NCBI RefSeq assembly: GCF_014268585.2 | Contig: NZ_CP077092.1 | Coordinates: forward strand, 5,741,501-5,805,500 | From: Pseudomonas iranensis | GTDB taxonomy: Bacteria > Pseudomonadota > Gammaproteobacteria > Pseudomonadales > Pseudomonadaceae | Length of the DNA: 64,000 nt | Direction of reading: 5' to 3' | Shown: positions 34,633 through 43,574 of the stretch, piece by piece | How positions within the stretch are numbered: position 1 is the stretch's first letter | Layout of the letters: every line of letters begins with the position of its first letter | Notes under the pieces: generated by a model | What the model was told of the DNA's origin: nothing | The model's database searches: none | Seen by the model: the letters and a program-made list of their open reading frames with translations, nothing else | Position numbers and translations under genes: made by a program

Positions 34633-35598
34633 ATGCGCTTTATCACCGAAATCAAAACCTTCGCCGCTCTCGGCAGCGGTGTCATCGGCAGTGGCTGGGT
34701 CGCCCGCGCCCTCGCCCACGGCCTCGACGTGGTGGCTTGGGACCCGGCGCCCGGCGCCGAAGCGGCATTGCGCCAACGCGTAGCCAATGCTTGGGGCGCG
34801 CTGGAGAAGAACGGCCTGGCGCCCGGCGCTTCGCAGGACCGTCTGCGTTTTGTCGCAACCATCGAGGAGTGCGTGCGTGACGCCGATTTCATCCAGGAAA
34901 GCGCCCCGGAGCGGCTGGAACTGAAACTCGATCTGCACAGCAAGATCAGCGCCGCAGCCAAGCCCGATGCGCTGATCGGCTCCAGCACTTCAGGCCTTTT
35001 GCCAAGCGAGTTCTACGAGAGTTCGACGCACCCTGAACGCTGCGTGGTCGGGCATCCGTTCAACCCGGTGTATCTGTTGCCACTGGTGGAAGTGGTCGGC
35101 GGCAAAAACACCGCGCCGCAAGCGGTGCAAGCGGCGATGCAAGTCTACGAATCCCTCGGCATGCGCCCGTTGCATGTGCGCAAGGAAGTGCCGGGTTTCA
35201 TCGCCGATCGCCTGCTCGAAGCGCTGTGGCGCGAGGCGTTGCACCTGGTCAACGACGGTGTGGCGACGACCGGCGAGATCGACGATGCGATTCGCTTTGG
35301 CGCCGGTCTGCGCTGGTCGTTCATGGGCACTTTCCTGACTTACACCCTGGCCGGCGGCGATGCCGGCATGCGCCACTTCATGTCGCAATTCGGCCCGGCG
35401 CTGCAGTTGCCGTGGACGTATCTGCCAGCACCGGAGCTGACCGACAAGCTGATCGATGATGTGGTCGATGGCACCACCGATCAGCTCGGTCGGCACAGCA
35501 TTTCGGCGCTGGAACGCTATCGTGATGACTGTTTGCTGGCGGTGCTCGATGCGGTGAAGACCACCAAGGAAAAGCATGGAATGAGTTTCAGCGAGTAA
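34633..35598 (+). CDS. cdhA: L-carnitine dehydrogenase
   Basis: A 321-residue member of the 3-hydroxyacyl-CoA dehydrogenase superfamily. The NAD site is Gly14-x-Gly16-x-x-Gly19 ([12 protein letters not shown]), followed by the catalytic-domain blocks [12 protein letters not shown] and [20 protein letters not shown]. It oxidises carnitine to 3-dehydrocarnitine. Unlike some fused homologues it has no C-terminal thioesterase domain; that function is encoded separately by cdhB. Confidence 0.94.
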   Translation: MRFITEIKTFAALGSGVIGSGWVARALAHGLDVVAWDPAPGAEAALRQRVANAWGALEKNGLAPGASQDRLRFVATIEECVRDADFIQESAPERLELKLDLHSKISAAAKPDALIGSSTSGLLPSEFYESSTHPERCVVGHPFNPVYLLPLVEVVGGKNTAPQAVQAAMQVYESLGMRPLHVRKEVPGFIADRLLEALWREALHLVNDGVATTGEIDDAIRFGAGLRWSFMGTFLTYTLAGGDAGMRHFMSQFGPALQLPWTYLPAPELTDKLIDDVVDGTTDQLGRHSISALERYRDDCLLAVLDAVKTTKEKHGMSFSE

Positions 35599-35620
35599 TG
35601 CGTATGACATGGCACCGCTG

Positions 35621-35796
35621 CCCTCACCCTAACCCTCCCGAAACGTCGGACCGCCCGTAGGGAGAGGGGACTGACCGAGGTGTTTTTGCAAGCTACGCCG
35701 ACTTGCACCACTGCGTCGAACTCTGGACTTGAAAAGCTCGAAAATCGGCTCCCTTTCCCCCTCGCCCCCCTGGGGGAGAGGGCTGGGGTGAGGGGG
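35621..35796. repeat. Inverted repeat, CTCACCCTAGCCCTCTCCC family
   Basis: Arms CCCTCACCCTAACCCTCCCG and the near complement ending GAGAGGGCTGGGGTGAGGG. The long spacer has further pairing parts (GGGAGAGGGGACTGACCGAG). Between cdhA and cdhB. Confidence 0.8.
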
Positions 35797-35837
35797 TTGC
35801 TCTTGATCTTCACCCATCAACTGCGGAAACCGAAACC

Positions 35838-36314
35838 ATGCCCCACCTCACCACCTACCAAACCACCATCATCCCCGACTGGGTCGACTACAACGGCCAC
35901 CTGCGCGACGCCTTCTACCTGCTGATCTTCAGCTACGCCACCGATGCGCTGATGGACCGCCTCGGCATGGACAGCAGCAACCGCGAGGCCAGCGGCCATT
36001 CGCTATTCACCCTTGAGCTGCACCTCAATTATCTGCACGAAGTGAAGCTCGACACTGAGGTGCAAGTGCGCACGCAAATCATCGGCCACGACAGCAAGCG
36101 CCTGCACCTCTATCACAGCCTGCACAAGGTCGGCGATGAGCAAGAGTTGGCCGGCAATGAACAGATGCTTTTGCACGTCGACCTCACCGGCCCGCGCTCG
36201 GCGCCGTTCAGCCCCGATACGTTGCATCGCTTGCAGGCCATCGTCGCCGATCAGACCGACCTGCCCGCTCCCGCTTACATCGGCCGCGTGATCGCGCTGC
36301 CACCCGCTCGGTAA
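35838..36314 (+). CDS. cdhB: Betainyl-CoA thioesterase CdhB
   Basis: A 158-residue hot-dog-fold thioesterase of the 4-hydroxybenzoyl-CoA type. The DYNGHLRDAFY stretch near residues 17-27 carries the acidic and His residues common to the fold. It would hydrolyse betainyl-CoA to glycine betaine, completing the carnitine-to-betaine path with CdhA and CdhC. It lies 23 bases before the dioxygenase gene. Confidence 0.88.
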   Translation: MPHLTTYQTTIIPDWVDYNGHLRDAFYLLIFSYATDALMDRLGMDSSNREASGHSLFTLELHLNYLHEVKLDTEVQVRTQIIGHDSKRLHLYHSLHKVGDEQELAGNEQMLLHVDLTGPRSAPFSPDTLHRLQAIVADQTDLPAPAYIGRVIALPPAR

Positions 36315-36337
36315 ATCCCCACTGCCAAGGAGCCGTC

Positions 36338-37501
36338 ATGAACACCGCCGTCGCTGTTGCCGATTTTCGTACTTATCCGTTGATCAGCGCGCTCGGTGGC
36401 GTGCAGGGTCTGGCGGATCGCGTTGTCATCGAATGGGCTGACGGACGTGTCAGCCCGTTTCACCACGTATGGTTGCGCGACAATTGCCCGTGTGATCAAT
36501 GTGTCTACAGCGTCACTCGCGAGCAGGTTTTCGAGAGCGTCGATGCCGCCGAGGATTTGCGACCGCTGGCCACGCGCATCGACAGCGATGGTTGCCTGCG
36601 TATCGACTGGCAGGACGGTCACCTCAGCCGCTTTGACCCGGGCTGGTTGCGCGCACATGCCTATGACGATGAATCCCGCGCCGAACGCCTGGCCGGCAAA
36701 CCGCAGCCCCGTTTGTGGCACAGCGATCTGCAGTTGCCGGTGTTCGACTACATCGCGCTGATGAACGACAACGCCGCGCTGCTGCAATGGTTGCTCGCCG
36801 TGCGCGACATCGGCCTGACCCAAGTGCGTGGCGTGCCCACCGAGCCGGGCTCGCTGAAGCTCATCGCGCAGCGGATTTCCTTCATCCGCGAAAGCAACTT
36901 CGGCGTGCTGTTCAATGTGCAATCCAAAGCCGACGCCGACAGCAACGCCTACACCGCCTTCAACCTGCCATTGCACACGGATCTGCCGACTCGCGAGCTG
37001 CAACCGGGGCTGCAATTTCTGCATTGCCTGGTGAATGATGCCGAGGGTGGCGAGAACATTTTCGTCGATGGTTTTGCGATCGCCGACGCCTTGCGTCAGG
37101 AGGAGCCGCAGCTGTTTGAGGCCCTGTGCGAAATCCCTGTGGAATTCCGCAACAAGGACCGGCACAGCGACTATCGCTGCCTGGCGCCGATCATCGCTGT
37201 GGATGCGCTGGGCCGGGTGGCGGAGATTCGCATGGCCAACTTTCTGCGCGGGGCGTTCGATACGTCGGTGGCGCAGATGCCGCTGCTGTATCGAGCCTAT
37301 CGGCGCTTTATTGCGATGACCCGCGAGCCGCGGTTTCGGCTGATGCAGCGACTCAAGCCGGGCGAGTTGTGGTGCTTTGACAACCGCCGCACGCTGCATG
37401 CGCGCAATGCCTTTGATCCAGCCACCGGGGCGCGACATTTTCAGGGCTGCTATGTCGACCGGGATGAGTTGTTGTCGCGGATTCTGGTGTTGCAACGTTG
37501 A
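36338..37501 (+). CDS. Gamma-butyrobetaine dioxygenase
   Basis: A 387-residue Fe(II)/2-oxoglutarate oxygenase (BBOX/TauD group). The N-terminal DUF971-type zinc domain has Cys50, Cys52 and Cys55 (DNCPCDQC) plus a downstream His. The iron ligands are His213 and Asp215 (PLHTD) with distal His354 (RRTLHARNAF). The family hydroxylates gamma-butyrobetaine to L-carnitine; a Pseudomonas sp. AK1 enzyme is the classic bacterial example. Coupled to cdhB, it would feed carnitine directly into CdhA. Confidence 0.9.
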   Translation: MNTAVAVADFRTYPLISALGGVQGLADRVVIEWADGRVSPFHHVWLRDNCPCDQCVYSVTREQVFESVDAAEDLRPLATRIDSDGCLRIDWQDGHLSRFDPGWLRAHAYDDESRAERLAGKPQPRLWHSDLQLPVFDYIALMNDNAALLQWLLAVRDIGLTQVRGVPTEPGSLKLIAQRISFIRESNFGVLFNVQSKADADSNAYTAFNLPLHTDLPTRELQPGLQFLHCLVNDAEGGENIFVDGFAIADALRQEEPQLFEALCEIPVEFRNKDRHSDYRCLAPIIAVDALGRVAEIRMANFLRGAFDTSVAQMPLLYRAYRRFIAMTREPRFRLMQRLKPGELWCFDNRRTLHARNAFDPATGARHFQGCYVDRDELLSRILVLQR

Positions 37502-37516
37502 ACCACGTCATCGTTC

Positions 37517-37580
37517 TTCGCGAGCAGTCTCGCTCCCACAGGGGTACGCATTGCAAAGTGGGAGCGAGCCTGCTCGCGAA
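37517..37580. repeat. REPIN, GTGGGAGC family
   Basis: Inverted pair of the GTGGGAGCGAGCCTGCTCGC element, directly after the dioxygenase stop. Confidence 0.85.
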
Positions 37581-37621
37581 AGCGTCAGCGGGAACAACCA
37601 ATCTCTGGCTGATTCACAAGC

Positions 37622-37657
37622 AAAAAAAACTCCGATCAAGCCGTGACAGGATCGGAG
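37622..37657 (-). terminator. Intrinsic terminator on the minus strand
   Basis: On the minus strand CTCCGATC (37657-37650) pairs perfectly with GATCGGAG (37637-37630), and the hairpin is followed by a run of eight T residues (37629-37622). No annotated minus-strand gene ends nearby except gbdR, 590 bases upstream. Confidence 0.75.
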
Positions 37658-37764
37658 CTGAGGAGGGTACTGTTGAGGAGCTGCCAGGCGAGGGTGACCA
37701 AACCTTCGTGAAGCGAGCTGGGGCCAGTGTGCCTAGTCGCCAATCCAGTCGGTTAGCCGAAAAC
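37622..37764 (-). ncRNA. Candidate small RNA ending at the minus-strand terminator
   Basis: The 371-base gap 37502-37872 has no gene. On its minus strand a promoter-like TTGTCG, 16 bases, TATGAA (-10 at 37776-37771) would start RNA near 37764 and end at the terminator above, about 140 bases. Several GC-rich stems could form. Alternatively the terminator simply ends gbdR read-through. This is inference from sequence signals alone. Confidence 0.3.
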
Positions 37765-37872
37765 GACCTGTTCATAGTCGTCCCGGCCACCGCGACAAAA
37801 CGCCCTTGCCGCGTCCGGTCGGGGCCACCAGAATCGAGCCAAGACCTCCGTTGCCACAGAAGGATTTGCGTA

Positions 37873-38136
37873 ATGATGTACGCCGATTTGATTGACCAGG
37901 AAGATCTGTTGGGCCAGCTCAAGGCCTTGGGTATTCAGGTGCCGAGCGGTACCACCGCCGAGCAGGCCTGTGAGTGCGCGGTGCGAGGACTGGATAATGT
38001 TCGCGCATTCGAACTGCGCAAGATGGTCAAGGACATGTACACCAGCGGCGCCAGCATTCAGCCGGCGGTGCGTCAGGCGATCGACAAGCAATTGTTGCCG
38101 GCCCTCTCGGATTACCAGCAGTCCCACAGCGCCTGA
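37873..38136 (+). CDS. Small conserved-type protein upstream of gbdR (PA5381-like)
   Basis: An 87-residue acidic, helical protein without signal peptide or membrane segment, starting MMYADLIDQEDLLGQLKALG. A small hypothetical gene occupies the same position next to gbdR in P. aeruginosa (PA5381), which supports it being real. The adjacent ATG at 37876 could be the true start. No domain recognised. It lies convergent to gbdR. Confidence 0.6.
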   Translation: MMYADLIDQEDLLGQLKALGIQVPSGTTAEQACECAVRGLDNVRAFELRKMVKDMYTSGASIQPAVRQAIDKQLLPALSDYQQSHSA

Positions 38137-38144
38137 CAGGCCGC

Positions 38145-38234
38145 CATCGCTGGCAAGCCAGCTCCCACAGTGATCCGGGCCGACACAACATTTGTGTACT
38201 ACACAGACCCTGTGGGAGCTGGCTTGCCAGCGAT
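38145..38234. repeat. REPIN, CTGGCAAGCCAGCTCCCAC variant
   Basis: Inverted pair CATCGCTGGCAAGCCAGCTC / GAGCTGGCTTGCCAGCGATG, a variant of the GTGGGAGC family, between the convergent small gene and gbdR. Confidence 0.85.
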
Positions 38235-38248
38235 GAAGCTGACTCGGT

Positions 38249-39352
38249 CTACAGCCTTACGCTGGCAAACGTCGACTCATTGCGCGCCTGACTCAGCGCT
38301 GACATCGGCCCCGAGAGCGGCGACATCACGATGGCCTGCGGCAGCGGCAGCATCGCTACCTGCTGGGTGGTGTTGGAGCCGACGCGTTCGTCACGCGGCG
38401 GGATGCCGAAGTACTCGCGATAGCACTTGGAGAAGTGCGGCGTGGAGACGAACCCACACACCGACGCCACCTCGATGATCGACATCGGCGTCTGTTTGAG
38501 CAGTTGCCGGGCGCGGATCAGGCGCAGCTTCAGGTAATAGCGTGACGGCGAGCAGTGCAGGTATTTCTGGAACAACCGCTCCAGTTGTCGACGCGACACC
38601 GCGACATACACCGCCAGTTCATCCAGATCGATCGGCTCTTCCAGATTGGCTTCCATCAACGCGACGATTTCCTGCAACTTCGGCTGGTTGGTGCCGAGCA
38701 TGTGCTTGAGCGGCACACGCTGGTGATCCTGTTCGTTGCGGATGCGCTCGTAGACGAACATTTCCGAGATCGCTGCCGACAGTTCACGACCGTGATCGCG
38801 GCTGATCAGGTGCAGCATCATGTCCAGCGGCGCGGTACCGCCGGAACTGGTGAAGCGGTTACGGTCGAGGGTGAACAGCCGTGTGCTCATGGCCACGCGC
38901 GGGAAAGCTTCCTGCATCGCCGCCAGACATTCCCAGTGCACGCTGCAATCGAAGCCGTCGAGCAGACCGGCACAGGCCAGCGCCCAACTGCCGGTGCACA
39001 CCGCGCCCAGGCGCTTGGACTGGCGCGCCTGGCTTTGCAGCCACGAGACGTGTTCACGGGTTACGGTACGTTGAATGCCGATGCCGCCGCAGACGATCAC
39101 CGTGTCCAGGGGCGGGGCTTTGTGCATTGAGGCGTCGGGAGTGATCTGCAGTCCGTCACTGGCCCAGACCTGGCCGCCATCGACGGTAAGGGTGCTCCAG
39201 CGATACAGCTCGCGACCGGACAACTGATTGGCCATGCGCAGCGGCTCAACGGCGGACGCCAGGGAAATCAGCGTGAAATTGTCCAGCAGCAGAAAGCCGA
39301 TGGATTGAGGCGCACGGTTCTGGGGTTGGGCCCCGGAGTTGAACGACGTCAT
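38249..39352 (-). CDS. gbdR: GATase1-AraC regulator of betaine catabolism GbdR
   Basis: A 367-residue regulator. It has a DJ-1/GATase1-like ligand domain (residues about 18-190) and two AraC helix-turn-helix motifs near the C-terminus (LDELAVYVAVSRRQLERLFQ and IEVASVCGFVSTPHFSKCYREYFG). GbdR of P. aeruginosa senses glycine betaine and dimethylglycine and activates gbcA, gbcB, dgc, sox, cbc and phospholipase genes. Place between the PA5381-like gene and sdaB is conserved. A sigma-54-type promoter lies upstream. Confidence 0.93.
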   Translation of the reverse strand: MTSFNSGAQPQNRAPQSIGFLLLDNFTLISLASAVEPLRMANQLSGRELYRWSTLTVDGGQVWASDGLQITPDASMHKAPPLDTVIVCGGIGIQRTVTREHVSWLQSQARQSKRLGAVCTGSWALACAGLLDGFDCSVHWECLAAMQEAFPRVAMSTRLFTLDRNRFTSSGGTAPLDMMLHLISRDHGRELSAAISEMFVYERIRNEQDHQRVPLKHMLGTNQPKLQEIVALMEANLEEPIDLDELAVYVAVSRRQLERLFQKYLHCSPSRYYLKLRLIRARQLLKQTPMSIIEVASVCGFVSTPHFSKCYREYFGIPPRDERVGSNTTQQVAMLPLPQAIVMSPLSGPMSALSQARNESTFASVRL

Positions 39353-39447
39353 CGCGGTATCTCCTCACACAAAGCGGGTGGCGGCCTCAGGCGGAGGCTC
39401 TTGTTATTGCCCGCGTCTCACAGAGAAAGCAGGCTTTGTTATGACAG

Positions 39448-39463
39448 AGCAATTGCCGTGCCT
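39448..39463 (-). promoter_or_regulatory. Sigma-54 (RpoN) promoter candidate for gbdR
   Basis: Read on the minus strand, AGGCACG-GCAA-TTGCT matches the sigma-54 consensus TGGCACG-N4-TTGCW at all but the first base, with the GG and GC dinucleotides correctly spaced. Transcription would start near 39437, 85 bases before the gbdR ATG. RpoN and NtrC/CbrB control of gbdR has been reported in P. aeruginosa, which fits. Confidence 0.6.
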
Positions 39464-39890
39464 GAAATTGGACGGCCATTCAATAACTCCTGAAAACGAC
39501 CTCGCGACGCGTCTATACGCGACCTCGGAACACGCCATTTCGAAGTGCCATCAGATGCCGCGAGCGCCCTGCCGCGCAGCCCGTGAGCAGATCGGTAGCA
39601 CTTGTGGGAACTGGCCTGCAGCGGATTTGCACAGAGTGTCACCGCAAGCACGGACGACGGACGGTCGATTAACGACTGATAAGTCACGACTGACAGTGAG
39701 GCTTGTCTGATTGCGACGCGCCAAAAGGTGGCGTGGCTCGATCGGGGTGTTCTTTTGTCGAGCAGTTTTGACTGGTCTGGCCCTATCGCTGGCAAGCCAG
39801 CTCCCACAGGGATTTGTGGTGTGAACCAAATGGCATCAACACTGAAGAACCTGTGGGAGCTGGCTTGCCAGCGATAAGGGCAACGCCGTT
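39464..39890. other. Gene-free gap between gbdR and sdaB
   Basis: No convincing coding frame. It holds the upstream region of gbdR, where enhancer-binding sites might be expected, and a REPIN of the CTGGCAAGCCAGCTCCCAC variant at 39784-39876 just after the sdaB stop. The short open frames lack ribosome sites and typical codon use. Confidence 0.6.
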
Positions 39891-41267
39891 TCAGCATTCA
39901 ACCGCACTGACCGCCAAGCCACCGCGCGAAGTTTCTTTATATTTGTCATGCATATCGGCGCCGGTATCGCGCATGGTGCGGATCACTCGGTCCAGCGAGA
40001 TAAAGTGCTGACCGTCGCCGCGCAGGGCCATTTGCGCCGCGTTGATCGCTTTCACTGCCGCGATTGCATTGCGCTCGATGCACGGCACCTGCACCAGGCC
40101 ACCGACCGGGTCGCAGGTCAGGCCCAGATTGTGCTCCAGGCCGATTTCCGCCGCGTTGCACAATTGCTCGGGCGTGGCGCCGAGAATCTCCGCCAGCCCC
40201 GCCGCTGCCATGGCGCAGGCCGAACCGACCTCGCCCTGGCAGCCCACCTCGGCCCCAGAGATCGACGCATTCTTCTTGCACAGAATGCCGACTGCCGCCG
40301 CGCCGAGGAAATAGTCGACGACGTTGGCGTCGGTGACCGCTTCGCTGAATTTCATGAAGTAGTGCAGCACCGCCGGGATGATCCCCGCCGCGCCGTTGGT
40401 CGGTGCAGTGACCATACGCCCGCCAGCGGCATTCTCTTCATTGACGGCGAGGGCGAACAGGTTGACCCACTCCATGGCGCTCAGGGTCGAGCCGATGACG
40501 TTCGGTTTGTTCAGCTCTTGCAGGCTGCGGTGCAACTTCGCCGCCCGCCGCCGCACGTTCAGGCCGCCGGGCAGAATGCCTTCGTGCTTGAGGCCCTGCT
40601 CGACGCAATCCTGCATCGCCCGCCACAGTTTCATCAGCCCGGCACGGATCTCTTCTTCGCTGCGCCAGACCTTTTCGTTGGCCATCATCAGTTCGGCGAC
40701 GCGCAGGTTGTGCGTTTTGCACAACTGCAGCAGCTCGATCGCACTGGAGAAGTCGTAAGGCAATTCGGTGCGATCCAGATCGACCACACCGCTGGCCGCT
40801 TGCGCCTCATCAACGACGAAGCCGCCGCCGACCGAATAGTAGGTGTCACGGTGCAACTCACCGAACTCGCCTTCGGCCACCAGCGTCATGGCGTTGGGAT
40901 GGAATGGCAGGTTTTCGTCGATCAGGCGCATGTCCCGTGCCCAGATAAACGGCACCGACAGACGGCCATCCAATAAAAGCGTATGGGTTTCGCGCAGCGC
41001 CTGAATGCGCGGGCCGATCTGCGCCGGGTCGATTGCGTCCGGCCACTCGCCCATCAGGCCCATGATCACCGCGTTGTCGCTGCCGTGGCCGATGCCGGTG
41101 GCCGACAGCGATCCAAACAACTGCACCTCGATACGCCGCACCTGCTCCAGCTGATGCTTGCCGCGCAGCGACTCGACGAACAATGCGGCGGCGCGCATCG
41201 GTCCGACGGTGTGGGAACTGGAAGGGCCGATGCCGATTTTGAACAGGTCGAAAACGCTGATAGCCAT
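39891..41267 (-). CDS. sdaB: L-serine ammonia-lyase (single-chain, iron-sulfur)
   Basis: A 458-residue L-serine dehydratase converting serine to pyruvate and ammonia. The N-terminal beta domain opens [24 protein letters not shown], and the alpha domain has the cluster cysteines around [25 protein letters not shown] 41267 ([10 protein letters not shown]) is chosen by homology over the upstream frame. P. aeruginosa PA5379 has the same neighbours. In this pathway it drains serine made from betaine-derived glycine by GlyA. Confidence 0.94.
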   Translation of the reverse strand: MAISVFDLFKIGIGPSSSHTVGPMRAAALFVESLRGKHQLEQVRRIEVQLFGSLSATGIGHGSDNAVIMGLMGEWPDAIDPAQIGPRIQALRETHTLLLDGRLSVPFIWARDMRLIDENLPFHPNAMTLVAEGEFGELHRDTYYSVGGGFVVDEAQAASGVVDLDRTELPYDFSSAIELLQLCKTHNLRVAELMMANEKVWRSEEEIRAGLMKLWRAMQDCVEQGLKHEGILPGGLNVRRRAAKLHRSLQELNKPNVIGSTLSAMEWVNLFALAVNEENAAGGRMVTAPTNGAAGIIPAVLHYFMKFSEAVTDANVVDYFLGAAAVGILCKKNASISGAEVGCQGEVGSACAMAAAGLAEILGATPEQLCNAAEIGLEHNLGLTCDPVGGLVQVPCIERNAIAAVKAINAAQMALRGDGQHFISLDRVIRTMRDTGADMHDKYKETSRGGLAVSAVEC

Positions 41268-41511
41268 TGCTGCGAAGCTCCTGAGAATACCGGTCCGGGC
41301 GGCAAAAGCGCCCGCTGGCGGAGCTGCTACGCTCAAGCTGCGATCCGCCGAATGCCGGCATCATCGGGCTTTTGTCGGCGCGCTCGGCGTCTGACACCGA
41401 CGCAGTCATGTCCAGCAGCGTCGTTACGTTTTCGCCCCGCAAATACGCCGTTTTTATGCCGTTGAGCAGGTCATCGGGGGCGGAAAAAAGCTGTAAGCGA
41501 CGTCACCGACA

Positions 41512-41553
41512 CTGGAAGCGACCATCCCTGTACTGGATACGACCCTCCCTGTA
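41512..41553 (+). promoter_or_regulatory. Tandem 21-bp direct repeat, candidate GbdR operator of cbcXWV
   Basis: Two adjacent 21-base copies (41512-41532, 41533-41553) match at 18 positions, pattern CTGGANNCGACCNTCCCTGTA by parts CTGGA, CGACC and TCCCTGTA. A possible -10 (CATGAT, 41575-41580) puts the -35 directly after the second copy, as expected for an AraC-type activator. It lies 150 bases before cbcX in the 436-base sdaB-cbcX gap, which otherwise shows nothing else. Confidence 0.55.
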
Positions 41554-41703
41554 GGCGTCAGATTTTCACTGGTACATGATCGGGATGACTCGATTGCAAG
41601 GCGCTGCGGTAGAGCTGTCGTCAGAACGCCACCAACCGCAACCCATAAGTGCGGTGGTCCACAGTCGGAACACTGCCAAAAAAAAACACCAAGGAGTCCA
41701 TCC

Positions 41704-42651
41704 ATGAAAGGTTCCCCGTCGTTGTTGTTGGCCGCCCTGCTGAGTCTGCCGTTACTGGCGCAAGCCGCAGAACCGGCACAGTGCAGCCTCGTTAACTTCT
41801 CCGATGTCGGCTGGACCGACATCACCGCCACCACCGCTACCACTTCCGTTGTTCTCAACGCCCTCGGCTACAAGACCAAGACCACCATGATCTCCGTGCC
41901 CGTGACCTACAAGTCGCTGGCCGACGGCAAGAACATGGACGTGTTTCTCGGTAACTGGATGCCGACCATGGAGAACGACATCAAGCCGTATCGCGATGCC
42001 GGCACCGTCGACACCGTGCGCACCAACCTCAAGGGTGCCAAATACACCCTCGCCGTGCCGCAAGCCCTGTACGACAAAGGCCTGCATGACTTCGCCGACA
42101 TCGCCAAATTCAAGAAAGAACTCGACGGCAAGATCTACGGCATCGAGCCGGGCAACGACGGCAACCGGCTGATCCAGAGCATGATCGACAAGGACGCCTT
42201 CGGCCTGAAGACCGCAGGCTTCAAGATCGTCGAATCCTCCGAGGCCGGCATGCTCTCGCAAGTCGACCGGGCGCAGAAGCGCGACACCGCCGTGGTCTTC
42301 CTCGGCTGGGCACCGCACCCGATGAACAAGCGCTTCAAGATTCAATACCTGACCGGCGGCGACGACTTCTTCGGCCCCGATTTCGGCGCAGCCACCGTGG
42401 CGACCAACACTCGCAAGGGTTACGCCGAAGAATGCAGCAATGTCGGTCAGCTGTTGAAAAACCTGGAGTTCACCGTCGACATGGAAAGTGAACTGATGGG
42501 CAACATCCTCGACGACAAGATGAAGCCTGACGCGGCCGCCAAGGCCTGGCTGAAAAAGAATCCACAGGTGCTCGATACCTGGCTCGCTGGCGTGACCACC
42601 ATTGACGGTAAACCAGGCCTGGAGGCCGTGAAAGCCAAGCTCGCGCCTTGA
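41704..42651 (+). CDS. cbcX: Choline/betaine-binding periplasmic protein CbcX
   Basis: A 315-residue binding protein with a signal peptide (cleavage after AQA, residue 21). It belongs to the ChoX/ProX-type quaternary-amine binding group: SVVLNALGYKTKTTMISVPVTYKSL, the NWMPTM tryptophan region and GWAPHPMN are typical. First gene of the cbcXWV transporter operon. Homologous along its length to CaiX in this window. Confidence 0.93.
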   Translation: MKGSPSLLLAALLSLPLLAQAAEPAQCSLVNFSDVGWTDITATTATTSVVLNALGYKTKTTMISVPVTYKSLADGKNMDVFLGNWMPTMENDIKPYRDAGTVDTVRTNLKGAKYTLAVPQALYDKGLHDFADIAKFKKELDGKIYGIEPGNDGNRLIQSMIDKDAFGLKTAGFKIVESSEAGMLSQVDRAQKRDTAVVFLGWAPHPMNKRFKIQYLTGGDDFFGPDFGAATVATNTRKGYAEECSNVGQLLKNLEFTVDMESELMGNILDDKMKPDAAAKAWLKKNPQVLDTWLAGVTTIDGKPGLEAVKAKLAP

Positions 42652-42728
42652 TTTGAGGGGCACCGCTTATGCCGGGCAGGCGTGCCTGCCCGGGCTGTTA
42701 ATTTCCTTGCATGCGGACGTTCACTACC

Positions 42729-43574
42729 ATGCTGATTGATCAGAAAATACCTTTAGGCCAGTACATCGCGGGCTTCGTCGAATGGTTGACGCAACACGGC
42801 GCCAACACCTTCGACGCAATCGCCGTGACACTGGAAACGATGATCCACGGCGTGACGTTTGCGCTGACCTGGTTCAACCCGCTGGTGCTGATTGGCCTGA
42901 TTGCCATCATTGCCCATCTGATTCAACGCAAGTGGGGCCTGACCGCGTTCGTGGTCGCCTCGTTCCTGCTGATCCTCAACCTGGGTTACTGGCAGGAAAC
43001 CATGGAAACCCTCGCCCAGGTGCTGTTCGCCACCCTGGTCTGCGTGTTGATAGGCGTGCCGCTGGGCATCGTCGCCGCGCACAAACCGATGTTCTACACC
43101 ATGATGCGGCCGGTGCTCGATCTGATGCAGACCGTACCGACCTTCGTTTACCTCATTCCTACCCTGACCCTCTTCGGGCTGGGTGTGGTACCGGGCCTGA
43201 TCTCCACGGTGGTCTTCGCCATCGCGGCGCCGATCCGCCTGACCTACCTGGGCATCCGTGATGTCCCGCAAGAACTGATGGACGCCGGCAAGGCCTTCGG
43301 CTGCTCGCGTCGCCAATTGCTCTCCCGGATCGAACTGCCGCACGCCATGCCGAGCATCGCGGCCGGCATCACCCAGTGCATCATGCTGTCGCTGTCGATG
43401 GTGGTGATCGCGGCACTGGTCGGCGCCGACGGACTCGGCAAACCGGTGGTCAACGCACTGAACACTGCTGATATTGCGCTGGGCTTCGAAGCAGGCCTGG
43501 CAATCGTACTGCTGGCGATCATGCTCGACCGTATCTGCAAACAACCCGACGCTAAAGTAGGGGGTGACGCATGA
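42729..43574 (+). CDS. cbcW: Choline/betaine ABC transporter permease CbcW
   Basis: A 281-residue ProW-type permease with about six to seven membrane segments. The EAA-type loop near VPQELMDAGKAFGCSRRQLLSRIELPHAMPSI contacts the ATPase. The ATG at 42729 (MLIDQKIPLGQYI) fits the family; an upstream in-frame start adds six residues. Its stop overlaps the cbcV start by four bases. Confidence 0.93.
   Translation: MLIDQKIPLGQYIAGFVEWLTQHGANTFDAIAVTLETMIHGVTFALTWFNPLVLIGLIAIIAHLIQRKWGLTAFVVASFLLILNLGYWQETMETLAQVLFATLVCVLIGVPLGIVAAHKPMFYTMMRPVLDLMQTVPTFVYLIPTLTLFGLGVVPGLISTVVFAIAAPIRLTYLGIRDVPQELMDAGKAFGCSRRQLLSRIELPHAMPSIAAGITQCIMLSLSMVVIAALVGADGLGKPVVNALNTADIALGFEAGLAIVLLAIMLDRICKQPDAKVGGDA

Noticed and set aside
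37498..37872. N-terminal extension of the 87-residue gene by 125 codons
   Set aside because: The extension reads through a REP element and a minus-strand terminator and has no conserved sequence.
39339..39710. Coding frame upstream of gbdR
   Set aside because: It has no ribosome site or domain and overlaps the gbdR promoter region.
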